Part shown: piece by piece, positions 22,815 through 35,610 of the stretch
Numbering within the stretch: position 1 is the first letter of the stretch
Layout: every line of letters begins with the position of its first letter
Assembly (NCBI GenBank): GCA_000467715.1
Contig: AJFK01000478.1
Coordinates: 36,299-100,298 of the forward strand
Reading direction: 5' to 3'
DNA: 64,000 bases
Origin: Hysterium pulicare CBS 123377
Lineage: Eukaryota > Ascomycota > Dothideomycetes > Hysteriales > Hysteriaceae
Translations under genes and position numbers: made by a program
The notes under the pieces: generated by a model
The model's database searches: none
What the model was told of the DNA's origin: nothing
Seen by the model: only the letters and a program-made list of their open reading frames with translations

Positions 22815-22905
22815 TCCGTTTGTGAGAAGTAGGGAAGGGTGGAGGGGGGTTTATATATTCGGAGGGTGGTTGAGTTCACGTTATTCGGGTGGTGGTGGGT
22901 CATCT
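22815..22905 (-). promoter_or_regulatory. Array unit F core promoter block
   Basis: Minus strand: GATGACCCACC, AACGTGAACTCAACC, GAATATATAAACCCCCC, then CCTTCCCTACTTCTCAC. TATA at about 22850-22859. A 64-codon frame starting MDHLKHSAIDY (22523-22717) lies downstream, with no known motif. Confidence 0.55.
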
Positions 22906-23658
22906 GATTTCCTCCGTAGCTGCAAGCGCTTGAGGGCTTGTAGAAGTTTACAGAAACTTTTGACATCGGTGGAGAGCCCCAGATCTGTCACTTCTGCCTT
23001 GAACAGTGACTGGGAAAGATTCAAATACAATGAAGATACAATAAATAAAAAATTCCTACAGCCTAGAGTTATAAGCTCATGTGTCGCTCATTGTATTGGT
23101 TGCAAGTGCATCCAACGTCGCCGTTACTCATGAACCATGTAGTCATGGTGGATTCGTGGATAATTAGTTTAGATGTGTTCCGATATTGATGTACAGAATT
23201 TACAAAGTGTGCATAAGTTTCACCGATTCGTTAAAGGTAATAGTGATAGTAGATGAAGAAGCATGGTTGTGGTCGCAATCCGTAAATAGAGATAGTCCGT
23301 GCATATCGATTATGTAACGTAGACGAACTTCATTGCGAAGACGATTCCCAGCCATCGACAGCACCGCGGTCGAGTATCTCTTCGACATATCACACCTCAA
23401 TTATGGTAGCTATAAACATCTTGGAAGCTCACAAGAGGAGAAGAAGTCTGATCAATTCTTGGGGCGAGCCTGGACGCCGGTAACTGGGCGACGTAAGTTT
23501 GGAAGATTAGGCTTCTTTCCCACATACTCCTGGACTTTCGGAAAGCATCAGAGTCTGTTCCCCAGACCGTGCTCAGTATGCCGCCAACATTCGGAAGAAA
23601 GGCGTTCGACGAGTCCACTGGGCAGATATTCATGGAAACGACGACTAAGGAGCGATCT

Positions 23659-25175
23659 ATGATTCCTCGTTGGCTACAGTTTAGGAGAGGAAGAGCGGTG
23701 GATCCAAAATATCATATCCATTCAGATTTTGGGACGGAGACGCTAAGAGCCACCGCTTTACGCTACGTTCTATGGAATATCGACAGCATTACAGATGAAA
23801 CTCTGGAATTTGTCCCCTGGCTAATTGCGAAGGAAATAATAGACGAATTGATTCGATCGTAAGTTTGCAAGGGGATTTCCTGATTATTTGAGCTTAGCCT
23901 CTGCACCGAGAGCATAACCCCATCTTTTGTATCGTCCCCGGATCTTCGAGTCCTCCCAAGATAGAATTGTCCTTACTTTGAGAGTTACGCAGACATACCT
24001 GGACAGTGAAAACCTGGGAGCTCTTTGCTAGAGCATACCCAAACGAGACCTTGCATCAATACACCTTACATATACGGACCAATCGGGGCGAAGATCTTTC
24101 TGAACTAGGATCAATCAACCGCTACCTCTCAGGCTTGAAGTTCGATGTCATTACAAACCTTTGCATTCGACACATGAACTTTAACGAAGACGCGATGATG
24201 GCGATAGCAAGGCTTCCAAATCTCGCAGTTCTTGCGCTTGAACAAGAACGCTTGACGGGACATGGCCTGCATTCGGAATCTCTAAACGACAGATTCTTCC
24301 GAAACTGGGCCCGGTTTGTGGTCGAAGGTAGATACCTGTCGCACCTCAAGGTTCTGATGCTGCGCCGATTTGCGCTCCACTCGACAGGCCTGAAACACTT
24401 CACCAATTTCCCCTCTCTTAGCCTTTATAACATCGAAGGCTGGATGTCTGCAGGGAATGAGAAAGTCGGGTGTGAGAATTGGTGTCAATTACCACTCGGA
24501 AGGTAAGCGGAATCCCGTGCGTCTTTTACATTTTAGTGCACCAACAAGATGCATGTGACTATCGATGCCATTGGAGTCGGCGACACCTTCAAGGCTTGCG
24601 GCACTTTTTCTTAGCTGAAATCCTTCCACCCCTTGTCCTAGTGACATGTGGTCTCGAATGTAAGCGGTGTAGGGCACTCCGATGCGGAATGCATCTTATC
24701 CATACCGTCTTGTTCAGGTTCGTTTGAGATTGTACGAGTCATTTGCATCTGCAGAAAGCATCATTTGATCGCTGATACACATAACGACAGTGCTGACCAT
24801 AACATCAGGCAACCGCAACAATGGGATCCAGAAGTGACCTGGGAAGACGAAATGATTGGATTGCGTGAGAAATTCAGGCAGTATTACGAACATGGCTGTG
24901 AATATATGCCTCGCGCCGCACCAGAACTTGCAAGGCCGAAGCCCGCAGAGCTTAGCATCATTTATGGTGTTAAGAACTCTCATTTCTCACGGTCTGCCAC
25001 TTCCGTATGGTTTAAAAAGGTAGCGACAGAGACAGTATTCGAACAGGATGCAAGCATGCTTGGTCAAGAAAAAACGGAAAAGATCGAATCCAAAGACGGA
25101 CCTCCAAATAAAAGAAGAAAAGTTCGGGCTGGAAGACAGAAAGGCATTGATGCTCTCCTTGGGGGCTTTCAATAA
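23659..25175 (+). CDS. Conserved fungal hypothetical protein with basic C-terminal tail
   Basis: Proposed exons 23659-23858, 23993-24502, 24577-24717 and 24809-25175 give 405 aa. The first exon has FRRGRAVDPK and ALRYVLWNIDSITDETLEFVPW, where a family of uncharacterised ascomycete proteins is best conserved. Exon 2 has a leucine-rich, F-box/LRR-like layout (LSGLKFDVITNLCIRHMNF, then LPNLAVLALE). The tail is KRRKVRAGRQKGIDALLGGF, strongly basic and Lys/Arg-rich, perhaps a nuclear signal. The family has no established function that I know of. Exon 3 and its borders are the weakest part: the other acceptors I tried lead to stops, so a frameshift there cannot be excluded. The start could also be 23569 or 23632. 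Prefoldin converges from the right. Confidence 0.65.
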
Positions 25176-25555
25176 GCGTCCTTTTGTCTTTCGTCAAGCG
25201 TGGTCCTGTGTCTGAAAAGTAGAGTAACAGTCGAGCAGCCGGAGAGGTACTGAGTCAATCCCTTGAGAATCATAAACCTGGTTTCGGCTTTGTACCAAAG
25301 GGAGGCTGTCATTCCTTCCCTAGCAAGCATGGGATATACCTATCTATGTAATATTTGGCTAAAGAGCACATGAATGATATGATCAAGCTGGGGAAAGGGC
25401 CTAGAACTTGCCCAGAGTCTGACTTCCTCGACCAAGAAGGCATTCCCCTTTAGACAACTGCTGTGGCCAAATGGGTACAGATAACGAGCCAGCAGCGGTC
25501 GCATGAAAATTCATTGGAGCATTTGATTAATACTCTGAGTGGTGCATTATTCTCG
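25176..25555. other. Convergent 3' region
   Basis: 380 bp between two converging stop codons. It should hold both 3' UTRs. No ORF or RNA gene is recognised. Confidence 0.5.
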
Positions 25556-26437
25556 TCAGTCATTTGGCGATGAAGCTTTGTTCCCCGCTATTGAGTCCTG
25601 TTGTTCGGTTCTCTCTTTCCTCCGTTCGGCAACATCCCAGTTGTACACCCTCGCAGTGGCTACCTCTAGCGTCTAAGAAAGATTAGCTTAAATCCAGTAA
25701 AACAATGCCAAGTGCCTTCATCAGCATACCGTGATCTGCTCCCTCAGAAAGTCCATGTCCTCTTCACATGTTGCTAGGCTCTGTTTTGCCGTCGAGAGTT
25801 TTGAATTCAGTAATTCCTCTGCTTCTGGAATAGGGTATGCAAGCATGACGTTTGCCTAGAAACACAAATTAGCAAATTTGTTCCTTGACTGGTAAATATA
25901 TGCGGTGACTATACTCCAAGCCAAAGAAAGACTTCCTCTGTTGGTGGAACCTCCGCCTTTGCGAATAGTGTATCGTTCAATTCGAATGTTGTCTCAATCG
26001 GATCAGACCCCGGCTGTTGCCACGAATTATTAGGAACGGTCTTAGAAGCTAATGATAGTCTCCACGAACCTCCCGAGTCTTGAGAAAGCGAACTGTTTCC
26101 AAAGTCTTTTGGATATCCGGGATTTTGTCCTTGAGCCCCGCAGCCCTCCTTTGAGTATTCACTTCCATAAACTGGTATTTTCTGCATTTGTGTCATTCAG
26201 GGCGAAGCATTGGTATACTCGCGGTGACATGGTACGTACGATATCATCTCTCGGAAGCTGTTAAGGGTTTTCTCGACCTCGGCGCGTGAGCTAACGTAGT
26301 CTTCGACCTTGTCGACGAATGGAGCGTAGGGAATGCCTCGAGGGTTTGCAGGCGCATCATTGCTACTTTGAATTGTTAGAGTATGTAGTTAAGAATATAG
26401 CTAGGCCTTACCTTGCTGCATTTGCTGTAGAGGCCAT
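25556..26437 (-). CDS. PAC10: Prefoldin subunit 3 (Pac10/Gim2)
   Basis: Six exons on the minus strand: 26437-26412, 26362-26240, 26181-26070, 26013-25915, 25855-25730 and 25672-25556. They join to 200 aa, the same size as yeast Pac10 (199 aa). The protein is one of the alpha-type subunits of the hexameric prefoldin complex, which hands nascent actin and tubulin to the chaperonin CCT in the cytosol. Family features are RGIPYAPFVDKVEDYV, the coiled coil with YQFMEVNTQRRAAGLKDKIP, the central hairpins FELNDTLFAKAEV and VFLWLGANVMLAYP, and the C-terminal coil ending ATARVYNWDVAERRKER. Five introns of 49-59 nt all have GT-AG ends and keep frame. The first coding exon is only 26 nt. Confidence 0.93.
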
Positions 26438-29001
26438 TTGAAAGCTTCAATGGAGGAGAGTCCAGAAACAAACTCGGCGAATTATCGCGATGTCATTTTC
26501 TAGGTTTGCGTAGTTTGCAAGACGCACGCGCCCGGAGCGGAACTTGGCTCCGTATCATGCACTGAGCGGAATGTTTTCGGAGCACTTTAGCTGCCAAGAT
26601 CTTCCGCTCGGAAACCCACTCCGTAACGTTCACAGGGATCTTCGCTATTGGGAGCAGTCAAACTTTGGACAAAATAGATGACTTCATTACTTCCCGTCCC
26701 CAAGAACAGCCATCCCTGGGGAGCCTGGAAGCAACCTTAATCTAACCTCGCAGTGCCGGCCAACGCTGAACTCCTGGATGTCGCGATAACAACCATGAAC
26801 CATAATACAGCAATTATAAGCACAGTCCCGACGTGGTTCAATATGTAAAATGCAGGTGAGAAGATTTTTGCAGCTAAACGAAAGCGCAGACTGATTCGAT
26901 TGTGCGCCTGGTCGATGGCCGGCAAGCAATCCGCAGTCCACTCCCGCCAAGCCTCATTCACCGGACTGCACTTCAACGTTCAACGTCTACCGCTTCAAAC
27001 CATGTCACACAACTCGCATATACGAATGACGGTGATCGATCTCCGTGACTTAATCAAGAAGTTCCGCAACTTCTCTATCCATTTCGCTTCGGAGACGCGT
27101 ACGATGAGCAGTTCGGCAGCAATCAGCAATCTAAAACCAACACTCGTCGCAGCCCATCTCTTGCAGAAAGAAGGCCACCACACGAATTTGGAATCCTCGC
27201 CAAAGACAAGCAAAACAAGATATCGATGCTGTCGATCTTTCATCCAGCCGCAGCCGAGACACTAAGACCGGCCCTCCACCTATTCTCCGGAGGCGCTAAC
27301 CTCAACGCATCCTGGCTTCTTCTCACTACGCAAAGTCTCGCATTTTCTGCTTCTTTAAGCTTTTGGCGATACGCTATTGGAAACTAAGACACGGATCTCG
27401 AAGCCTCCTGCCGCCGGTTCTGTCTTTGACATCATCCCGAAGGAATCCTCTCAAACGCTAGCTTCAAGCATGCCTCGTACGATGTCTAAAGACTCTCATG
27501 CATGCAGACGGGGGCCTGAAGCGGCAGCCACGAATGTACGAGGATTCAGGGATACGAGAAGAAGTACCTGTTCGTACAGAGCCTGAAACCGGGCGCCATC
27601 ATGGCTGTCCACGCTGACCACGTAGTACGCCGATCTCTCTTATCTCTGAATTTCAAAAGCGAGATACCTTCAGGTACACTGGGATCTGCAACCCACTGCC
27701 CTATGTCGAGCAGACTCAGTTCCTAGTGCTGAGATGGCTCGATGGCATCCGAATAGTGATCGTCCATATTCGATAAAGTCTATAATCGCACGCATTAGAT
27801 GTGTATCAGAGTTAGGGATCGCCAGCCAAAGGCGACAAGCCTAAAGACGTCATGAAATCCAAGAAATCGGGCTCTTACTACTTTCGTAGTCAACATTATC
27901 CCCTTTGCATTATCGAACTTGACGAAGTTTCTCTTACCAAGCATGTGCAGTCCTAAGGATGCGATGACTAATTCAGGGTCTCGTATCTTCAATATACAGA
28001 AATGTTCTAACATTGACAAATTGCAAACACAAACTGTATTCTTGATCCCAGGGTTCCAGCTGTCTCAAACCTGCCGTGCTCGCAGTTCGCAGGAAGTAAT
28101 TTATGCAAGATGTCGAGTTATCCAGGGCGAGACGTGCTGTAAATACCGAGAATCATAATACTCTTCTTCGGCATCGTGCATACAGAGACCCTCTGCTGCA
28201 GCGTACTGTATAGATTAGATTAGATGGTCAAGTGACGCTAGTTCATCGTATCCAGAAACGCATGTACATGCACAGGCATAACGAGTCCCTTGCCCTATAT
28301 CAGCACAGGTACATTTCTTCCATGTCCCGGATGTCGAGCCGAACCGGACAGGTGAAGGGAAAGAACGATTATCCCGGATTCATTCTTCAACGGCAAGCAG
28401 GGTTGGCGATGCGGCGAGGATGTTGCGGCGGCATCTGTAGCATGGGCATGCCACCTATAATGCCCTGTCAAGCATTGTGCGGGTCGAAGCGTTCTTGTGT
28501 AACTTTGATGGAGAAGTTGATCTCGAATTTCCTTGGCAATTCCTTTCTGAATACACCAAAAGAGTCGGAGAGGTAATGACTCCACCTTGATCGCATCGGT
28601 CCATGGCTTAGCCTGAATCCTGTGTAGGTTGATCGTTTGGACCATTCATCGAAATGTGAGAAGAGTGAGATTTGAACATTCTTTGCCATCAATTAATTTA
28701 TATACAAGTGGAGGACAGCGAGGTATGTCGATAAGGAAATTGAGTGAAGTCGTTATAAATTTCGAGACCGAACATGTAACCAGACTGAAGTAGACCAGCA
28801 ATCTGAGAGCCACCAGACGCCAAAAGCTTCCACGCCAAAATTCAAATCGCCAAGTTGCCATAATGAAAAGTATTAAAGCGACAGGACCAAATGCAAGTAC
28901 TCAAATACCAGATCATCCCAGTTCCAACGCCGAGCTTCTAAAATCGTTCCAGGAAGACAAATTTCGATATGCGGTAGAAGTATACAATGTGGGTCATTAG
29001 C
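26438..29001. other. Gene-poor region upstream of prefoldin and downstream of the PKS
   Basis: 2.6 kb without a gene I can support. A minus-strand frame at 26737-26976 (starting CSPVNEAWREW after two residues, with one hydrophobic segment near its end) faintly recalls part of a Pth11-type protein and may be a relic. Short plus-strand frames near 27.0-27.6 and 28.2-28.6 kb show nothing recognisable. Confidence 0.4.
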
Positions 29002-32000
29002 TTATAGCTTAAGGCCTTTCTTAAGAAGTTTGCCGAGGGTAACACCCTGAGATAAAATTAGTGTTGATTAAAGATTGGTTGAGCAACTTATGACTTACGT
29101 GGTCACCCTTCATCATCGTGAAATGGTTACCGCCCATAACGGCGTATTCAAAGTTATCTTTCGGCAATAGCTGTGCCCAACCATTGTCATCAAACTCAGT
29201 GCGGTTGTTCAACAACCACTTCATGGGAGCAGGGTCCTCTTCCTCAGCTGGTGGAGGGCGAGGATCGTTGGGATTGGGGCAAACACCGTCAGTGCACCAA
29301 ATAGCAAGGACCGGAGGTGCTTTGCCAGCATCCATTGGAACGGGATCATAATCCTTCAAGTTCTTGATGGCAGCTGCGAAGTGAGGAAGGAGCCACCCAG
29401 GCGTGCCACCTGGTTTGCCTGTGCCAAGAAGACCGATTTGATCGAAGAAGATGTGAAGGCGAGCAGGAAGAGGATCTAGTGCAACAGGGCAGGGTGAGTC
29501 GATGAGAACAAGGCTCTCGACCTTTTCTCCGGCGTTGACGAGTTGTTGGCAAACCTCGTAGGCCATTACACCTCCTGCACTCCATCCACCAAGGAGATAA
29601 GGACCCTTTGGTTGTCGACGTTTAATCTCTGCAATATAAAGAGCGGAGACGCCCTCGACACCACAGGTCCACTTCTCTGGAGCCTTCATGAACGGGCAGT
29701 TCAGTCCATAGACCGCCATGTCGGGGGAGATGTTAGGAATGGAGATGTATGAAGTAGCGCTACCGGAGCCGTCGGGGACGAGAAAAAACTTCTTCGTGGC
29801 GATTTTCGCATTACCTTGAAGAAGGACCGAGGTTGAAGGTGGGAGATGAGACAAGTCCATGACCTTTTGGAGTTTCTTGTTCACTTCGGCGAGTTGTGGT
29901 TGAGGTGATGGCTTGGAAACTGCATTTGCAGAGACTTTCGCTTCAATTTGAACTTTCTCCACCGGCTTTGGTCTCATTCCCAATTCGTTTTCAATATCTT
30001 CAATGGTCACATTCGTTACCAGGAAGGTAGAAGGGAGGTCAACCCCAGTCCGTTCACGGAGGGCCCCTAAAATTGTCAGGCTCATGAGAGAGTCCATACC
30101 CATTTCAGAGAGATCAAGCTTATCGGTAATCTCGGAGACGTCGACACCCATCTCTTCCGCAACAATCTTTCGCGCAAGACTGGGTTCTCCATCGACAACC
30201 TCTCGCGTCGCAGTAACGTCAATGTCCAAAGCGGTTTCCTTTCCGGAAATGCTGGGGGCGGAACTGGGAGGAGTGCTCACAGAACCAGACTCGTATGGAG
30301 TGGTATCGTCCGATGGTTCCTCCGTGGAGTCAGAGTCTTCGGCATCATCGATAAGAGAAGCTCCGCCGTCGTACTGAGAGAAGAACTTCTTCATCTCACC
30401 CACAGTAGGATAGTCAGTGAAAAGTGTGGGGCTGATTTCCAGATCAAGGTCCTCACGGAACTTGGCTGAAATGGTCAAAGACATGAGAGAATCGACACCA
30501 AGGTTCTCGAATGCGGCTTCTTCAACAAGCTCGGACATATCAACATCGGTCTCTTCAGCAATGATCTTCATGACCCGAGAAGAGATGACGTTTCCGGTCG
30601 GCTTTGTCGCACGAGCCTTCGTAGTTTTGACGGGCTTAGCAACTTTCGAAGGCTTGGCGGCGGGGTTCGAAGACTTTGCAGGAGCCGGAGCAACAGCCTT
30701 AGCGGGAGCAGCCTTGACCGGTGCTGCACCACCCTTAGCTGCACCTTTGACGACTGGGGGTAACATGATGTTAAGGGCCCTGCGCGGGATGTTCTGGAAC
30801 TTGAGGCCGGTAACCATGCCGATGACTTCTTCACCCTCCAAGATGTAGACATCACCGACAGAGAGATTGCCAGGTGCGGGTTGCATTCTCACGTACGAGC
30901 GGTACTTCTTGTCAGCAGAGAGCTGCTTCGAGATCTTGATCGATCCCCAGCCGTGAGAAATGTAGACCGAATTCTCAGAGTCGAGATGCTCGGACGCATT
31001 GACAATAAATCCGGACAAATGTGCCAAACTGTCAATCCAGTAAGGAGAGCAGAAGAACTCGCCATCCGCAGGAGTCGTCTGGAAGTGAATAGATGCGGTG
31101 GCCTCGGTCTGTTTGCCATCAAGAATTACTTCTTCCATTCCACGATATCTATCGTCGTAGGTGACGAGAGCTTTGAACAATTTGTAAGCCATGCCACGGA
31201 GAACCTTGTGCGCAGCACCTGTTGCAAGCTTCTGCTTCAGGAGGTCAATCTGGGTCTGAACCATGAATTGAGTTCGGCCCCACTCCTCCTTCCAGGACTC
31301 GACATCTTCATACTTCACAATACCAGAAGCATGCTCAGCAATTGGCTTGCCGTCAGGCGTAACGCTGCGAAATTTGAGGTCGACTTGACCGATTTCAAGG
31401 TCAGCTGTAGCTTCGATTTGCAAGTGCTGACCTTCAGGAGGTGGCGGGATCTGAGCAACAAGGACTTTTGGAACTTCCATTTTGCACACGTTCAGGCCCG
31501 GTGTCGGAAGATTCGGTCGCAATTGCTTGTACAGGTAGTCGGCGACTGTCATGGCCTGGTCGGCGTATAAGGACGAAGGGCACAACGGAGCGTTGTTCAC
31601 CAGGTGGCCGCTCACTGCAGCGTGGAGCTTCGGATCAGCCAGATTAGACTGGACCACGACGGTTCCGGAATTGGCGTGAAGTTCTTCACGAACAATCTTC
31701 TGGCACGACGTGGTAGAAAGTTTAGACGGAATCTCCTCGGCGGGTTCGATCGCTTTGGGAGCTGACGCGACTGGAGCTTCACCCTTAGTAAGAGTCCAGT
31801 TGTTGTGGTATTCGAGCCAGTAGCGCTTGTCGTCAAAGGAATAAGTCGGAAGCGTGAGAAGCTCATGTGCATCGTTGTATCCCCTGTGATATTCGTTGAA
31901 GTCAAAGGCAACACCTGCAAGATAGAGGGTAGATATACTGGAGCTCAGTGTCTTCCATGGATCTTCGTTACGTCTCAGAGAAGCTGCCGTGGCAGGGGTG

Positions 32001-35000
32001 CCTCCAAGGGAAGATTTAACCATTCCACTGCAGACCGGATGAGCACCAATTTCGAGCCAGGCAGTCTTTTCGTCAAAGACTTTGTCATCTTTGCCTGTAG
32101 ATAACGCGCTCCAGAAGTTAACAGTTTCCCTTGCATGGCGGACAAGATAGTCGGAACCGATGATACCAGCTTCACGAATAACTTCGCCAGAGAGAGGAGA
32201 GAGCACAGGTACTTCTGGTTTGTTGAAGACCACAGATGCAGCGGCAGCCTTGAATGACTCAAGAATAGGCTCAACTTGAGCAGAATGGAACGCGAAAGGC
32301 ACGTTCAACTTTGTGGCTTTGAAGCCCTTGGAGCTGAGAAGGTCGTTGGTAGACTGCACAACTTGAACAGTGCCACAGAGGACCGTTTCCTCGGGACCAT
32401 TCATGCATGCAATCTCGGTCATCTTTGGCCCAAGAGCAGTTCTAATAGCCTCCACACTACCCTTCACTGCGAGCATACCATGGGTATGGGCAGTGCAGTC
32501 CTTCTCCAAAAGCTGCGCACGACGACCAACAAGCAAGACCATGTCGCTTGCGGAAATGACACCGGCCACCTGGAGAGCGGCATATTCGCCCAAGCTATGG
32601 CCAATGACGGCGCTGGGCTTGACGCCCCAAGACGCCCACATACGAGCAAGGGCAACTTGGATACAGGCCATGCCAAGCTGGACCACAACTGGAGAAAGAG
32701 TTGATACATCGGTACCGTCCAGAAGAGGAATGAAGGATGGCAGTTCCTGAATTCGAGCCAGATTGTCAAGTTGTTCGATGTCTGCTCGGAAAGACGACAT
32801 CTCCTCGTATAGTTTCTTGCCAAGCGCTGTGTACTGGGATCCCTGTCCGGTGAATGTGAATGCAGTCTTGGTCGGTACCATAGCAATTGGACTATAAGTG
32901 TCCTTCAACTGGGCTTGAAGAGCATCCTTGGCTTTGACGATGTCCGAAACGCAGATCGCAACACGATAATTGTGCTGAATGCGGCGGGCGGTTGTGGTGT
33001 ATGCCAAGCTTGGAAGAGTGGTGCTCGGGTTCTCATCAAGATATTCAATGAGGTTTTGGATATTCCTCCTCAAAGACGCAATCGACCGGCCAGTGACGGT
33101 GACTGTGTGCATAGATCGTGGATCCATTCCAGTTGGCCCTTTGCGCAGTGGACCATCTTCGAGGATAATGGCTGTGTTGCCTCCAGCGGCACTGAAATTG
33201 TTCAAAAAGATCCTTCGTTTCTCTGCACCCTTGCGAGGGAAAGCGACTTGTTTCTGCTCGATATGAACGTTGCGTTGGAGTAGGTCCTTCGGGAAAGTTT
33301 TGTTTATGACGCCCTTAATGCCAACATTGGCTGGAATGGCGTTTTTCTTCATCATCATCATGACTTTGATGAGAGAGTTAATACCCGAGGCAGCTTCACC
33401 GTGACCGATGTTCGCCTTGATGGCACCAAGATGAAGAGTCTGCTCAGGGCGACGCTGGCGATGACGCGGAGCGAAAACGTTAGTGACGGAGGTCATTTCG
33501 ATACCATCACCAGCCTGAGTGCCGGTACCGTGCATCTCGACGTAGCTGATGTCATGAGCATCGACACCGGCATTCGCAAGGACTCTCTTATATAAGAACT
33601 CTTGGGCACCAGCGTGTGGGTGGGTGATAGAAACAGCCTCTGCAGAATGGTTGGTGGCGGCACCGAGGATACAGCCCAGAATGTTGTCCTTATCTGCAAT
33701 GGCATCTTCGTATCTCTTCAAAATCACGGTCCCACAGCCGTCGCCACGGCAGTAGCCGTCAGCGTCATTGTCGTAAGTCTTACAGCTCCCGGTCTTGGAC
33801 AAGAATTGGCCCTTACTGAGACCAGCGAAAATGTCCGGGTTGGTAAGGACGTTAAGCCCGCCCGCACAGGCCGTGTCGCAGTCACCAGCCCACAGCGACG
33901 TGCAGGCCAATTGGATTGCAGCCAAGGAAGACGAGCAGGCTGTATCAATGCTGTAGGATGGCCCAGAGAATTTGAAATAATAATTAATTCTTCCGGGAGC
34001 GAAAGCGCGGACACCACCAGTAATGAAGTATGTGTCCACGTTTTCCGCGGCATTGATTTCACGCCAGTCGTCTGACGTTTGACCATAGAAGGTACCAATT
34101 CGATGCAGTTTGGTAGAAGGAGTACGATTGGGAACATATCCGGACATTTCTAGGGCTTCGTATGCGGTTACGAGAGCTAGGCGACCCATAGGATCGGTCT
34201 GAGCAGCTTCACGAGGTGACATATTGAAGAAGCGAGGGTCGAACAAGCCCGGCTCGTCGATAAAGCAGCCGTACGGTGTATGACTTTTGTTCTTGCCCTT
34301 TCCTGTAGGATCGCAATGTGCCTTGGCGTCGAATCGTTCGGTGGGAACCTCTCTGTGCACATCTAATCCCTTCTCAAGAAGCTCCCAGAGCTCTTCATGG
34401 CTGGCAGCACTTGGGAAGCGACCAGACATGCCAATGATAGCGATCTTATCGTTCTGGGTTCGTCCGGCAGTCTCCTCAGGCGCGGTAGCCCACGATGTGT
34501 GGTCCCGAACAGACACAGAGGACTGTCCGCCAGCTTTCAAGGCGGAAACAAGGCTGTTTGCAACGTTGGTGACGCCAATTGCAGAAACAGAACATTCGGC
34601 ACTGGTGAAGGGGGTGACCTGGGAGATGCACTCCTCCAAGAGACTGTCCCATCTCACTGGTTGCAGGAGTATTTCACTGAGAGCGAGCTCGACCAATTGG
34701 AGGGTGTTTGTTGCGGTGTGACATTTGCCAGTTGCGGCAGAGTGCACCAGGGAGACCGGACGATGAGACTTGAGCAGCTCGCTAGTCTCACCTTTCAAGA
34801 TCCTCGAAATATCGGATTGGGAGTAAAGGTGGGAAGCATGATATGGGGCGTAGACTGGAATGGGAACGTGGTGATTCTTGCTGAATGTCTCCGATTCTTG
34901 GAAAAGTCTTCGCAAAGTTGATGGAGGACCACTGATAGTGATGGCCATCACGCTAACGGCGCTGACATAAGCATGACTTGAAGGGGCAATGCCCTTTTCT

Positions 35001-35610
35001 TGGTGGAATTCGGCGAGGGCAGTCTTAGCCGATTTCTCTGATGTGCCTGTGACGATAGTGGACCAGCTTTCTCTGGCGTTTGCGCTCTGCTCCAACGCAT
35101 CTTTGGCGGCTCCCACACAAGTTCCAGCTCTGAAAGCAATCCGAACAGCCTCGACTGCGAGTGGTACCAAATCTGCCAAAGTCTTCGAAGATGCGATCAC
35201 GGAAGCCGCCAGAAGACCCGTGCATAGTCCTAAAACCCGCGTGTTCGCAGGATTTGGAAGTTCACTCGGGTTCTCACCGTAGTACCTATAAACTTAGCTG
35301 CAGCTCACCGCATGAAAGATGCCGACGCTTACCCGATATAGTGCGCCAACTGCGCGATCGTTACCATGCAACTTTCCACTTGAGGAATTCTCAGTGCCTT
35401 GGCGAAGTATGCTTCCACTAGGTCTGAGACTCTGAGAAAGTCTGGGATGTGCTCTCTTTGTGAAGGCGGAAGCTTCCCGATTTCATCTCGAAGGGCAACA
35501 CTCACTCGCTCCAAGAAAGTGGAGAGGAGAGCATTGTCTCTTCTCAAGCTCACCTTCCGCAACAGCGGATATTGATCGGCAGTTTGATCTCCAAAGATGA
35601 GAATGTTCAT
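29002..35610 (-). CDS. PKS1: Non-reducing polyketide synthase, DHN-melanin type (SAT-KS-MAT-PT-ACP-ACP-TE)
   Basis: Three exons (35610-35333, 35285-29099, 29046-29002) encode 2169 aa. Domains and key residues: starter-unit ACP transacylase with GLCTG (Cys114); ketosynthase from about 371 with DTACSSS (Cys543), MHGTGT (His678) and NIGH (His721); malonyl transferase with GHSLGEY (Ser990); product template with SGHLVNNAPLCP (His1320) and YWIDSLAH (Asp1511); two acyl carriers with GVDSLMSL (Ser1692) and GMDSLMSL (Ser1825); thioesterase/Claisen cyclase with GGWSAGG (Ser1995). All catalytic residues are present. This order with two ACPs and TE is that of melanin PKSs (Pks1, WA, Alb1), which make 1,3,6,8-tetrahydroxynaphthalene or the heptaketide YWA1. 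The CMR1-type regulator and THN reductase nearby support the melanin role. The last 15-codon exon restores the usual GKLLKKGL end. Confidence 0.93.

Larger units (their letters stand above)
20070..22905 (-). repeat. Array of at least six diverged promoter-bearing tandem repeats
   Basis: Six copies of one arrangement lie at about 20.10, 20.68, 21.13, 21.61, 22.27 and 22.85 kb, 450-660 bp apart. Read on the minus strand, each has a CATGTGAC-like box, a GGCGGTGAACT-like box, a TATATAA element, and a C/T-rich tract ending in CTCAC or similar. The stretches between also align in part. For example, CATGTCAATGAAGCA is shared by the third and fourth units, and TCTGACTA(A/G)CACC by the fourth and fifth. 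The copies are clearly related but strongly diverged, with changes spread over all bases. No protein frame is kept open across copies. It could be a decayed family of small genes or a repeated non-coding transcription unit. Confidence 0.75.

Noticed and set aside
26737-26976. Minus-strand frame with CSPVNEAWREW, considered as a Pth11-type relic
   Set aside because: The resemblance is limited to a short stretch and one hydrophobic segment; too weak to call.
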